From the NCBI GenBank assembly GCA_027483645.1, contig JAIXUD010000022.1, positions 248,001 through 312,000 on the forward strand: DNA of 64,000 bases. The letters are read 5' to 3'. The DNA is from Sphingobacteriales bacterium (GTDB lineage Bacteria; Bacteroidota; Bacteroidia; Chitinophagales; CAIOSU01). The notes beneath the pieces were generated by a model. That model worked only from the letters and a program-made list of their open reading frames with translations. It had not been told where the DNA came from and made no database searches. The translations under genes and the position numbers were made by a program. Below are positions 1 to 11,700 of the stretch, piece by piece (the first letter of the stretch is position 1; each line of letters begins with the position of its first letter).

Positions 1-527
1 ACTCTCTTACTGAAGCCTCCTTGCCCGATGCATTGACCACCCTAACGGAAATGCAAAACAAGCTGGATACAGTGATAAAAGATGTGCGCGATATTTCGCA
101 CAACCTGATGCCCAACGAGTTTGACTCGAAAGATTTTTCGGATATACTTAAAGAGCATATCAGCTATTTCAATGAAAACGGTGATGTGGAGATTCAGTAT
201 TTCTTTGATGGGAAAGTAAACATGTTGGCCAAAGAAATACAGATAAACTTGTACCGTATAATTGCTGAACTGATTAAGAACATCGAAATGCACGCAAAAG
301 CTACCCAAGCCACCATACAATTGATAGCACACGACCAAACCGTGGTGCTGCAGGTAGAAGATAATGGCATCGGTTTCGAACCACAATATAACATGAAGAG
401 TGGCCTTGGGCTTAAAAACATACGGTCGAGAGTGGTATTTATGAGCGGCAATATGAACATCGATTCAAGCAAGATAGGCTCTACGCTTACTATTGAGATC
501 CCAGTAGTATACCGCCCAAGCCATTAA
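1..527 (+). CDS. Sensor histidine kinase, C-terminal part (5' end outside window)
   Basis: The reading frame is already open at the window edge, so only the end of the protein is visible. It begins in the second helix of a HisKA_3-type dimerisation domain (motif DISHNLMP). A HATPase_c domain follows: N box with ELIKNIEMHA, G1 box VEDNGIGFE and G2 box GLGLKNIRSR. The phospho-accepting histidine and any sensor domain lie upstream of the window. Kinases of this NarX/DegS-like class phosphorylate NarL-type regulators, and one is encoded 203 bp downstream, so the two probably form a two-component pair (inference from family and position). The family call is firm; the stimulus is unknown. Confidence 0.9.
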   Translation, partial: SLTEASLPDALTTLTEMQNKLDTVIKDVRDISHNLMPNEFDSKDFSDILKEHISYFNENGDVEIQYFFDGKVNMLAKEIQINLYRIIAELIKNIEMHAKATQATIQLIAHDQTVVLQVEDNGIGFEPQYNMKSGLGLKNIRSRVVFMSGNMNIDSSKIGSTLTIEIPVVYRPSH

Positions 528-610
528 TTAGAAGATTGGTTAGATACAGATTCTGCATCGAGCCCACTCACCATTAATAGCTAAAATTTGGTATAAATAA
601 TAACAAAATA

Positions 611-626
611 TACCTAATATTAGGTA
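611..626. promoter_or_regulatory. 16-bp perfect palindrome, candidate operator
   Basis: TACCTAATATTAGGTA reads identically on both strands. It lies in the 203-bp gap between the kinase and its likely regulator, about 105 bp before the regulator start. Its two 8-bp half sites fit a dimeric DNA-binding protein, possibly autoregulation by the response regulator. That function is inferred; a chance AT-rich palindrome is possible. Confidence 0.35.
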
Positions 627-730
627 ATTTTATGAATCAGTTAAATGTCATTTTTACACTTTCGTGAGAAGTAATTAAGCCATTCTGCCTGAATGGGGAT
701 AAGGTTAGCTATTCCAAGTACATCTGCTTT

Positions 731-1351
731 ATGAAAAATTACAAAATAATAATTGCTGATGACCATCCATTGCTGATTGACGGCATCCGTTCCATCATAA
801 GTTCGGAAAAGGGTTTCGACCTTTGCGCCGTAGCGAGCAACGGTAAGCAACTACTACAGATTATTCCCCTACATAACCCCGACTTGATAATATTGGATAT
901 TAACCTACCAGAGATTGATGGAATAGAAGCGGCAACCTTTATTAAGAATACGCATCCTGAAATCCTGATACTTTGCATCTCTACATACTATAGCAAAAGC
1001 CTGCTCGACAAGCTTAGGGCCATTCCTGTAGAGGGCTTTATACCCAAGCAAAGCGATAGCCGGGTAGTGCTGCAGACGATAAAACAAGTGATTGATGGAG
1101 GGCATATTTTTATAAAAAGCCCTAAAGACAACATCTACAAAAAAGAAGACCCGGTAGAAATAGCCCTCCTATCCACCCGCGAAAAGGAAATAGTAAGGCT
1201 TATTAAGAAAGGACTAAGTACCAAAGAAATTGCGGAAGGACTCTATCTAAGTGCCTATACGGTAGATACTCACCGCAAAAACATCTGCCAAAAATTGAAT
1301 ATAACCACTCCGGGGGCGCTACTTAGGTATATTAGCGAGAAGGATTTTTGA
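731..1351 (+). CDS. NarL/LuxR-family response regulator
   Basis: A 206-residue two-domain transcription factor. The receiver domain (about 1-120) has the acidic pair D10-D11, the phospho-acceptor D56 in LIILDINLPEIDG, and a conserved lysine in the IPKQ motif. A LuxR-type helix-turn-helix fills about 143-200 (LSTREKEIVRLIKKGLSTKE, then TVDTHRKNICQKL). Length and layout are normal for the family. It follows a HisKA_3-type kinase on the same strand and is presumably its partner; the 203-bp gap with a perfect palindrome suggests it may have its own promoter. Target genes cannot be told from the sequence. Confidence 0.93.
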   Translation: MKNYKIIIADDHPLLIDGIRSIISSEKGFDLCAVASNGKQLLQIIPLHNPDLIILDINLPEIDGIEAATFIKNTHPEILILCISTYYSKSLLDKLRAIPVEGFIPKQSDSRVVLQTIKQVIDGGHIFIKSPKDNIYKKEDPVEIALLSTREKEIVRLIKKGLSTKEIAEGLYLSAYTVDTHRKNICQKLNITTPGALLRYISEKDF

Positions 1352-2382
1352 TTTATTAAAGTAGGTAGCATTATTACTGAATCGGTTCAAAAAGGATAAT
1401 CTCGTACCTATCTACAGGATAACACAACTAGAGTTGAGAGCTGTGCCTTGCTTTCTGCCTTAGCAGAAAAAAGCGCTGGGTAGTGAGGCTACAATAGCAT
1501 GTCTACTTCAATCACTGACGGCAGCCCTGCATAATTGGTCGCACTGCTGTCAAGGTAGTGGGCAGGCTGGGCTATGATGCGACAATATCAAAAAGCTCCA
1601 TCTCGATTTACATGAGACAGGGCTTATAAAACATCGTTTACCAATCAACCAATCAACCAATAACCCTCGCCCTAAGCGAAGCAAGCTAATCAACCAGTAA
1701 CCAAACGTGAAGCTTGAAGAAATTGATTCGAACTTATTAAAGATGGATGCGGAGTTGGTTAACTTAAAATGGCAGAACTCATAAATCCTACTCAAGCGCT
1801 ACTGACGAGATAGAAAAGAAATTCTTTAATCCTTGTATTGAAGTCTCAGTACTCTATATCTGGCGCATATATCTTTCGTAGTTGTGCCTTTTTATGGGGA
1901 AAGTATTTACATACACCGCGCATTGATAATCATTCCAACCAACTTTACTATTCCATCGCATGTAACCCAAAGTAAAAATCTCTAAATCGTCGTTTTGCAA
2001 ACATTTGGGGATAGAGTATATGAACACCTCGGGGTCGCACAGCATTGTAAGGTAGTGCACAGTATCTTACGCTATCATGCGTAAAGCGATGTAATTCTTG
2101 CACTTCTGAACCCCTTAAGGTAAGATAGCGCACAACTGCAGATAACTGATGAAGGCCGAAAATGCATGTAAAAGCGCATGTAACTATATGAGAACGTACA
2201 ATAGTAGTTGGTTCAACTTCTGTGGGTTTTGACAGAAGCCAGGCTAGGTTCAATGGCCAACTGCTCATTTTGTTGTTACAATGTGTTCGGTCTACATCAG
2301 TTTCTGTGTAGATGAAAACTACATAGGTTGATATAGAAGGGGGTTTGATTTTTTTCACTAAAAATCTCTTTGCTTGAGATAT
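1352..2382. other. Long intergenic stretch with small coding remnants, no intact gene
   Basis: About 1 kb without a convincing gene. It contains an octad-repeat block at 1641-1706, followed on the plus strand by a short protein-like tail that ends LVNLKWQNS at a stop near 1774. On the minus strand near 1500-1600 is a roughly 32-codon open piece ending SVIEVDMLL. Between about 1854 and 2358 two overlapping minus-strand frames look like one protein split by a frameshift, but I do not recognise it. Short open pieces bounded by stops, with no credible starts, point to decayed genes. No product can be named. Confidence 0.5.
1641..1706 (-). repeat. Octad repeat block, TTGATTGG family
   Basis: On the plus strand this reads as successive CCAATCAA, CCAATCAA, CCAATAA units. 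A 22-bp interruption and then CTAATCAA, CCAGTAA, CCAAACG follow. It is the reverse complement of the TTGATTGG array at 24457-24498, 22.8 kb away, so this is a dispersed family rather than local slippage alone. It sits in non-coding, gene-relic DNA. Confidence 0.7.
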
Positions 2383-2574
2383 TTATGGTGGGTACAGGGA
2401 CTCTTCGAAAGCCTCCTCTGTTTTGTAATCGGGGAACCACAGGCTAACCATGCGTTGCGCTACCGATGTGTTGAGTTTGCTGGCCAATAGAAACGGCCGC
2501 ATACCAATATCCACCAAGCGCGAGATGATGTCACACGCAGAGTTGTTATGGATGTGGACAGCATCAAATGATTT
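2383..2574 (-). pseudogene. Relic of a GspE/PilB-type secretion ATPase, C-terminal piece
   Basis: Minus-strand translation between an upstream TAG (2575-2577) and a TAA (2383-2385) gives 63 codons without a start codon. It begins near AVHIHNNSACDIISRL, continues VDIGMRPFLLASKLNT, then SVAQRMVSLWFPD. This matches the region of GspE/PilB traffic ATPases that follows Walker B: the HTN motif, RL-D-G-PF-ASxL, and AQRLV. In intact proteins the P-loop and zinc or N-terminal domains lie upstream; here they are gone. I read it as a gene fragment left by deletion. The family match is by eye and reasonably strong. Confidence 0.7.
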
Positions 2575-2595
2575 CTAATTTTTATTGAAAACAAC

Positions 2596-2673
2596 TCAAA
2601 ACCCGATCTCCACACTTACTCCCCAAAACAACCCGTTTACACCTCCACCTTTATCGTATGCGAACTTTAGGAA
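2596..2673 (-). pseudogene. Short relic resembling an outer-membrane beta-barrel C-terminus
   Basis: A 25-codon minus-strand piece follows an in-frame TAG (2674-2676). It translates as FLKFAYDKGGGVN then GLFWGVSVEIGF and stops at 2596-2598. Alternating hydrophobic residues and a final phenylalanine are typical of the last strand of Bacteroidota outer-membrane barrels. Nothing upstream in frame survives. Identity beyond that is unknown, and so short a match could be chance. Confidence 0.4.
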
Positions 2674-2728
2674 CTAGAATATATTAAGGAAACTACCTTT
2701 ATAACCGTCCCTATAAAAATGCTCGCTT

Positions 2729-5700
2729 ATGAAACCCCTACGCCTATTCCCCGCTCTAGTAGCATGTTTGCTGTTGTTTGCTTCATCAGCATTAAATGCA
2801 CAAGTTATAACGGTCGATGTTAACGCTATTCCGCCAGATGTAACTTTCTGCCAAGAGAATGTCATGTATGAATTGCAGGTGGAAAACCTCAGTATGGCAA
2901 ACCAAGAGTTTGGGATAGCCATAGATTTCGGCAATGCCGATGTGGCCAACAGCTTTGCTTTCACTATACCCAATGGTTTTATAGAAACCACAGTTGGTGC
3001 TGTTGTCACTATCCATACCCCCTTGGGCGTAGGGCTGCCGCCTACCGTTGGTACACCATTGCTCATTGAGTACTCGGTGGATGCTTATTGTGTTGATTTG
3101 GAAGATGGCCTAGTGCAGGCAATCAGCGTAACCAACTCGCCAGAAATCGGTGCGCCTGCACTGGTGGGCTCTTACGCCATCAACTCGGGCACATTGAATG
3201 CCCCTGCTACTATCACATCGCTCATGCCCAATTTCCCCAGCATTGATGCCACTACAACCGCTGTTAATAGTATAGATCTTGCCACCGGCGAACAGGGGCA
3301 TTTCAGCATTACCTATACCAACAATGGCAACATCGATTACACGGGCGACTTAGAGCTGGTGCTAAGCAGTGCTTTTGCTTGCGGTGCTGGCATCGTTTCC
3401 ATTGATGCTATCACCGTAACTATCGGTAGTGGCAGTCCGACTCCATTCGCTGGTTTTCCGGTAATATTTCCGGGTGTTACCGTATTGGAAGATGAGGATA
3501 TTATTGTAGATATTGCTGTTACCTTGGATGATTGCATACCTGGAGGGTTGGATTGCTTGGCAGAAGTTGTGCTCAACTGGGGTTGCAATGGAAACTTGTG
3601 CCAACAGTCATTTCAACAGACGTTGGAGGTTACCCAAACCACTGAGAGGCCATGGGTAGCGGTATCACGCATTTCGCCAGCACCAAGCCCTTCAGGTAAT
3701 TCTTTTGACTATGCTTGGGATAACTCTTGCATGAATACTTCCTTCGGCTGGGAATATGTAATCATTAACCGTGGCGATGCAGTAGCCAAAAACGTTGATA
3801 TTGATCTTACCAGCATGCTGGGCACTTATACCTACATTGATGCTAATAGCATTCAAATTACTATAAATGATGATAGGTTTAGCACTACTACCCTAACCGA
3901 CTTTCCTACCCCAAGCATCAGCACGCCGTTGCTTACTAGTGGCTCGGCACATTGCCTCAGCGCATTGTCGCACCCTATAGATAGCATGTATTTGGAAATA
4001 CCTGCCCTGCAACCCGGCGAAAACCTTGTAATATACTTTGAAACGTACCGGTGCTGCCCAAATGATTTGGCCTATGATCAAGGAGCCTACTTTAACCATT
4101 GGAAACTTGATGTGGATTATGACCATTGCGGTAGCACATTTAATGCAAGCGAGAGCTTACCTAATGGCAACTGGTATGCCGATAGCTATACAGGTGTACT
4201 TGGTACTGTAACCCAAACTTATGAAGCCTACAACTCCGATAACCGAGCGGGTTCTTATATAGCCTCGCATGTGTTTGATGGCAATGCCGATTTGGATTTG
4301 ATACAAACCTATCAGCCTGACATCTTAGAACTTACCGGTGGCCAAGGTGTTTGCGGCCCCGCAGAAATGTTCAAAATACGCAACCGTACCTTCACCGGCT
4401 TAAACGCCAACTCGGAATACGACACCCAGATATTCACCACCAACGGCACATCGGGTGGGGGAGCTACGGTAACGGGTGCCAACCCGGCCGGTAAGTTTAA
4501 ATTGGAATTCAGTTGGGACCCTGGTTTAATACTTGACAATACACCCACAGACCCTATTACCATTACTAACCAAGGTATAACCTGGCGCCCAGTACCCGGT
4601 ACCTTGATAGTGAGCACAGGTACAAATACCGCCGAAGTGTGGTTTGATATACAGTCAGGGTTTACAAATGACCAATCGGGCCTTCCGGTAACATGGACAA
4701 CTAGTTTTGCCTTCAGGAAATTCTTCTTGGAGTCGGACATCAACTTTTACCTAAAGGCCTGCTGCCCGCTGCCTGATAACGATAAAATAGTAAAAGCAGA
4801 AGCTACCGTAAACACACTTTTCAACCCTTCTACAGGCTCGGGTTGTGCAGTATGCCCTACCGATTTAAACTGCTGCCTCATTCCTCTTTCCCAAATAGTG
4901 TTTGAAGTAAACCTGCACTGCCCAGGCTGTGTAGCACCGGGCATTATTATGGATAAATATACTTTGGTGCGTACTACTTTAGGCTATGCTGATGCCGACA
5001 ACGACGGTATGCCCGAAAGTGCGCCACCTACCGGGGCGATTACGAGTGCATATGATCAATATGAACACGTAAACCTGAAAGGCTCAGTGGTGGGCGACGA
5101 ATTGCTTGGCGTAGCTGAAGGCTTATTTGTAGATGGCGACCCAAGTGTAACCTTTGCCTATGCCGATTGGCAAGCCTATTGGGCCACCCATACTTCCAAC
5201 CCTAATCCAGGAGTAGCACCAGTGGCCCACCAATTCTACTTTGAGCAGAAGATTACGAATGCCAGTTTGGTTGGGCTATCATGTACGGGAGCTACGCTGT
5301 ACTATATAAAAGGCTCAATAGAAACACCTTACACGCTTACCACCTTCCCTACTAGCCCAACCGCCGACAAGCTGCTGTTTCATGTTGACATGGATGCGGC
5401 ATTCCCCGGCATGACTATAGATGTACAGGCCGGCGATAAATTTAGGTTTGAAGCCACTTACAGCAGTTGTACTAACCCTGCGAACACGGTGATGCTATCG
5501 GTTGACAATTATATGTACTTGAGTGTAGGTACACTTAGCTCAGGCTCTCCTTTCCAAAGTGGCTACAATCAGGTGATTGACGCATATAGAGATTACTTCC
5601 CGCCGCTTACCGACCCGATACCGAATGAAGTATTTGATGCGGTAAACCCATTCAATAGCACGGGCAGGAACGCATTGTTCTATTGCGATGCCAAAGCTGG

Positions 5701-8700
5701 TGCACACCACGTGTACCGCATAGCAAGGGAATACAGAGAGCTGTGGTATAACAACCCTGGCTGTAATAAATTGTTGGAAATTGAAGTAGGTTACAAGATT
5801 ACCGACGATGGCAATGATAATGTTTTCCCTTATGAGTATAGGTATGTGCCCCGTATTGACACGCCCGATTTAGACCTAGGCCCTTGGTTGTCAGGGTCTC
5901 CTATCGGTCCGGTAAAATTCCATATCAACCTACCTCAAGGCTATATGGCCAACTTTTTGGAAACATATACCGAAGGCCTGTGCTTTGAAAACAACGTGCA
6001 GAACAGCATCATAATAGCCCGAGTAACCGATGCTACAAAAATGCTGCCGAACACGCTACTGGTACCTGGCCAAATAATTGGCGGAATGGGTGCCGTAGAT
6101 TTCAGTATTGATCCTGTCCAAGTGAATTATACCGCTCCGTATAGTGGGGCAGGTTTCTATTGCCCTACAGCCCCTTACCCATACCCTAACCAAAACCTAG
6201 GCAACAAGCTGGTACTGGGCGACGAAATGTTCAGGCAGGGCATCAAGTTCAGCATCACTCCCGTATGTAGCACGGCCTTATCGCCAGATGCCCATATTGC
6301 TACAGGTGATGCCTACGCCATAATACCTGATTATGATTCACCTTGCGATGGAACAAATGGCAATGATATAGCCGATAATGGTAACACCCACTACCTAAGT
6401 ATCCCTACCCCTAGTATTGTAGTGGTACCACAACCTACTACTAACTACGGTTTGGAGTATGTTGATTATACCTTTACTATGCAAGTAAGCAACGGCTTTA
6501 CTGCTAGCAACTTATACTTGTATTTTAACACTGCCGATGTTGCATTTACCAGTCACGGTATTACGGTGCTGTCAATTACTGAAGGCAGTACTACACACAC
6601 CTTAAGCTCAGTAGCGTCCAACCCTAATTTGGTTCATGTTCCACTAGGAACTTTAAATGGTGCTGTACGTACCTTTACGGTAAGGTTTGCATTAAGCAAC
6701 TGCAACGTTGCAGGCAATACCATAACCTTGCCATTTAACTATGCCTGGAGCTGCGACGGATATCCTGATATTATGGATGCCGGCATTACTTACCCGCCAG
6801 CAACTAATTTGTGCTCTGCACAAGTACCTATGGAGGTTGAGATTGCTTTCCCAAATGTTTCTTTAATAATCAGTCAACAGCGTGGCCCATCTCCTACCAC
6901 CTGCATTGATTACGAGTATAGGGCATGCATTAGAAGCACCAATTTGGGTGGTGTAGGCAATCTAATGGCTACATTAACACTGCCTGATGAGATTAACATT
7001 TCTATGGTAAAAGTGTCATTAGGCACTGACCTGCATACCGTTACGGCAGTAAGCAGTGTGAACATAACTGGTCCAAATACTGATTGGACTATTGACATCT
7101 CTGATTTGACTGCGTTTAGTGATGCTTTGCCATCTATTGTGGGCGAAAATGGCCTAAATAACAGCGAGGGTAACCTATGCTTGTTGGTTTACATTAACAT
7201 ACCATGCGCCAAAGCCTCGTATACTCCCGTACTACCTGTTGTAACCATTCAAATGACGGGTGACAGATATTGTGGCGAGCCGATTGATCTGATCACTAGC
7301 CCTACAGAAGAGGGCATACTTTATACCTACACCGGTGGTACCGTGGCTAACGGCTGTGGACCTTTCATTACCTTAACCAAAAACTGTTCAGGCAATCTCC
7401 TCTTTAGAGTAACGGGTGGCCCTACCAGCGCTGGAACTTACAGCACAGCATGGAGCCATCCTAACCCATACGGCTTAACCACCTTTAATGCCAATACAGA
7501 CTATAATGCTACCGTAACCGTTAGCTCACCAACGGTGTATACAGTTACCGTTACCGATGATGCCACGGGTTGTATGTCAAGCAAGAGCATTACCTTATAT
7601 CCCGTTGCCACAATCGATCCAATAACCGCAAGCCCTTCAACCACGGTTTGCCCCGGAACTCCAGTAGTGCTCACCACCAATTCCAACGTTGGCGTATATA
7701 CTTGGATTAAAAGACTTCCAGCTCCTAGCGTTACACTTTATACTAATACTACCAGTAATTCGATAACCGTTACACCTACGGTAACTACTACTTACCGAGC
7801 CTCGGCATTGTTTGCAGGCAGCGGCTGTACGGTTCTTTCCGATTATACGGTGGTGGTACATGCCGTGCCTACGCCAACCTTTGTATATGGCAATGGGCCA
7901 ATATTATGTAGTTATCAAAGTACCACATCAATAGCAGTAACCCAAGCAGCAAACATTACCAGCTACCAGTGGAGCAATGGTGCAGGCATCATATCCACCG
8001 ACCCAACTATTACAGTGGGTGTTGGCACCTATACTGTAACAGTAACTTACACAACGGGCTGCGCCGCCACGGCCACCACTACCATTACACAGGCCGCTGC
8101 GCTTAGCCTGAGCGCTACGGTAACCGATGCCAGTTGCCCAGGCGTGGAGGATGGCAGTATTGATTTAATGGTAGCTGGCGGCGTGCCCGCTTACTCTTAT
8201 AATTGGGGCAGTGAAGGTACTACGCAAGATATCAGTACGTTAGGTGCTGGTTCGTATACGGTAACCGTTACCGACAACATTGGTTGTATCGCAACGCAGA
8301 TTTATAACATCAGCGAGCCCGCTGAGTTCTTTGTGAGCCTAGATGCCACCGATGCCACTTGCCACAATGCTGATGATGGCAGTATTACTGCTACCGTTAC
8401 GGGTACTTCTGGGCCATTTACCTATCACTGGAGCACCAACCCAAGCGTGGCCGGCACCAATACCATTACGGGCTTGGCACCAGGGCTGTATAGTGTAACC
8501 GTAACAAAAGGGGTTTGTACGGTTATAGAGAGCATTAGCATTACAGAACCAGATGCCATTGTAATAACTGGTACGGTAACCAACGTATCGTGCTATGGAG
8601 AAGATAATGGAAGTATCGATATAACCGTAACTGGAGGAGGAGGCGCACCAGGTGCTTATACCTACTACTGGGATAATGGCGCATCAACCGAGGATATAAC

Positions 8701-11700
8701 CGGCCTTTTTGCGGGTACTTATGTAGTGGATGTAATTAACGACCCCGGCTGTACAGGCACCAATATCTTTACGGTAACCCAACCTGACGAATTACTGGTA
8801 AATACCGTAAGCTACAACACAACTGCGTGCGGCGTGGCTGACGGAGCACTTGAGGTGACTATTTCGGGAGGTACTGGACCTTATGACTTGGACTTCGATG
8901 GCGGAACCCTTCCCATTTTCGATCAAATCATGGCAGGCCCAGGCACCCTCAACATTATCGGCGTGGGCCATGGTACTACCAACTTGCTAATTACAGATGC
9001 CCATGGCTGCGAAGTTTCTACCGTGATTACTGTAAACAGCAACTTTACTTCGGAAATTGAGGTAACTACCACAGGTTGTATTACCCCAGGTGGCGATAAC
9101 CTCTTCGCCCAGAACCTAAGTGTAAACCTTGCCAACGGTGCCGGCGGTACCTATACCTACCTTTGGAGCAATGGCGCAACTACTGCTTATATAAACAATG
9201 CCACTTGCGGCAGCACTTATACGGTAACCGTGACGGATGTTTCGGGTGGTTGCACTACTACTGCCTCTTTGCCGCTACTATGCCTGCCGAGCACTATTTG
9301 CGAGGAATTTGACGTTGCACCTTTAATTACCCCAGCACAACAAACCCATGCCTTTAATACCTTTGGAAATGGCAACCCTGGGTTTCTTTCAAACTGGCGC
9401 GTTGCTAGCGGTACACCGCAAATTGCCAACTCGTTTACCATTGCGGGTGTAAGCCCTTTCTCAGGCAACCAGTATGCTCTATTGGGCTTATGTGGGGGCG
9501 GTAATAATGGCGAAGGCATTATGTTAAACATATCAGGTCTTCAGCCAGGTAGTTACCAAGCTACCATGCAAATACGCAACAAGACATTTACTGGTCCAGT
9601 ACGCCCCATTACAATTGAATTTGCACTGTTGGATAATGCCATACCATTTACTTACCAATTTTTAAACAATTGCACTGCAATACCTACTTTGCCTATGGCA
9701 GGCGCTACTTCCATTGCCACTTATGCAGGTTTCAATGCCCAAGATTGGGTGCCTTATACTGTTTACTTCAATGTGCCAGTAGGTGGTACTAATGATTTCC
9801 TATGGATACAGCCACGGTTCACAGGTAGTGTTGGTACCCAAGGTCAAGATGCAGCACTATTGATCGACCATCTGTGCATCAGCCCTGCTGCCACCGACCC
9901 GCTTACTGCAACGGCAGACTTAGTGGACCCTTCTTGTGTTGGCGACTGTGACGGCTCTATAACAGTATACCCAGCCGGCGGTGTCGGGTATGGATATGAA
10001 TATAGTTGGGTTATTGGCAATCGTGGCTACAACACACCCATGGTTCCGGGGCTATGCGCGGGTACCTACACAGTAACCTTGGTAGATGATAATAGCTGTG
10101 GCTATGTACAATCATATAGCTTGAACGACCCTCCGCAGCTTACTGTATCAGTAACTAAAACCGATGCAACTTGCACTAATAGCAACGGAACGGCTACCGC
10201 AACTGCGGCCGGGGGAACACCGGGTTATACTTATGCGTGGTCTCATGGCCCTACTACGGCAACCGTTACAGGCCTATCGGTAGGCACCTATATTGTAACC
10301 GCTTTCGATTCGCATGGGTGTAGCGCTACCGATACGGTGGATATTGACAGCATACCTATGACGGTAAACATAATAGCCACCAACGCCACATGTAATGGAA
10401 GCAACAATGGCACACTGACAGCGGTACCATCAGGCGGCATACCACTATATACCTATATATGGAGCAATGCGATGGTTACACAAACTATCACCGTACCAGC
10501 AGGTATATACAGCGTAACAGTAACCGATGCCACGGGTTGCATCGCTACCGATACCGATACCATCTATCAACCAGATAGTTTGGACTTTAATGAAGTAATT
10601 ACCGACGTGAGCTGCTATGGTGAGAACGATGGTTCAATCTATCTTTACACCAGTGGTGGTGCACCTGTCTATAGCTATGTATGGAGTACTGGTAGCAACA
10701 ATAGCTTTATTACTGGGCTTAGCGCAGGTAGCTATAGCGTTACCCTGTACGATTTCAATGGTTGTGGCAAAGGAGGCTACTTTACCGTAGGCGAACCCGA
10801 TGAGCTAGATATGTATATTAACCAAACGAATCCAACAGCTTGCGCAGTGGCAGATGGGCAAATTGAAATCACATTGATTGGGGGCGTTGGTCCGTACAGA
10901 TACAGATGGAGCCCAGGTGGCCCAATAGCACCTATACCACTTGCATTAGGAGTAAACAGCGCTACTATTACAGGCCTATCAGCCGGAAGTTATACACTTA
11001 CAGGCTATGATGCCAATGGTTGTGAAGTAGGGGGTTTATCAATATTAAGTACTAGTGCCGGCTTTAGCCTTACCATGTCATCAACTGGGGTGGGTTGCAG
11101 TACACCTATGCCAAATGGTACCGCTACCGCTTCTGTAGGTGGTGGCCCTGGCGGCCCTTATAGCTGGGTGTGGAGTAATGGTGGCACAACCAGCACCATT
11201 AGCGGGCTCAGCACGGGAACCTATAAGGTTACTGTTACTAATGCGGCTGGCTGCATAGCTACAGGAAGTGTTAACGTAACTCAAAATGTAGTTCTAGCAA
11301 GTGCTTCGGGCAACAGCTATAGCTGCCATTACGTTAGTGGTATGCCTCTAACTGGGACAGTATCCGCATCCGCAATGGGTGGGTTTGGGGCTTATACCTA
11401 TACTTGGCAGTACCCCACAGGCATATACCCTACCGGTTCAACCTTAAGCGGTTTGCCACCAGGCAGCTATACCGTAACCGTTACTGATATGAATGGTTGC
11501 ACTGGTATGGCCACCGCTACGGTTACCAACCCTGCACCACTGGTAGCAACGGTAAATACCAACCCTGCCACTTGCGGAAATAATAATGGCAGTGCATCGG
11601 TAAGCATTACAGGTGGCACTGCACCGTACTCCCCTATGTGGAGCACAGGCATGCCCGCCATAGCCATTGGCGGATTGGCCCCTGGGCCATACTCAGTAAC

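Noticed and set aside
1854-2358. Two overlapping minus-strand reading frames of 68 and 136 codons
   Set aside because: No recognisable domain and no clean start. They look like one decayed gene split by a frameshift, so they are described only as part of the gene-relic stretch.
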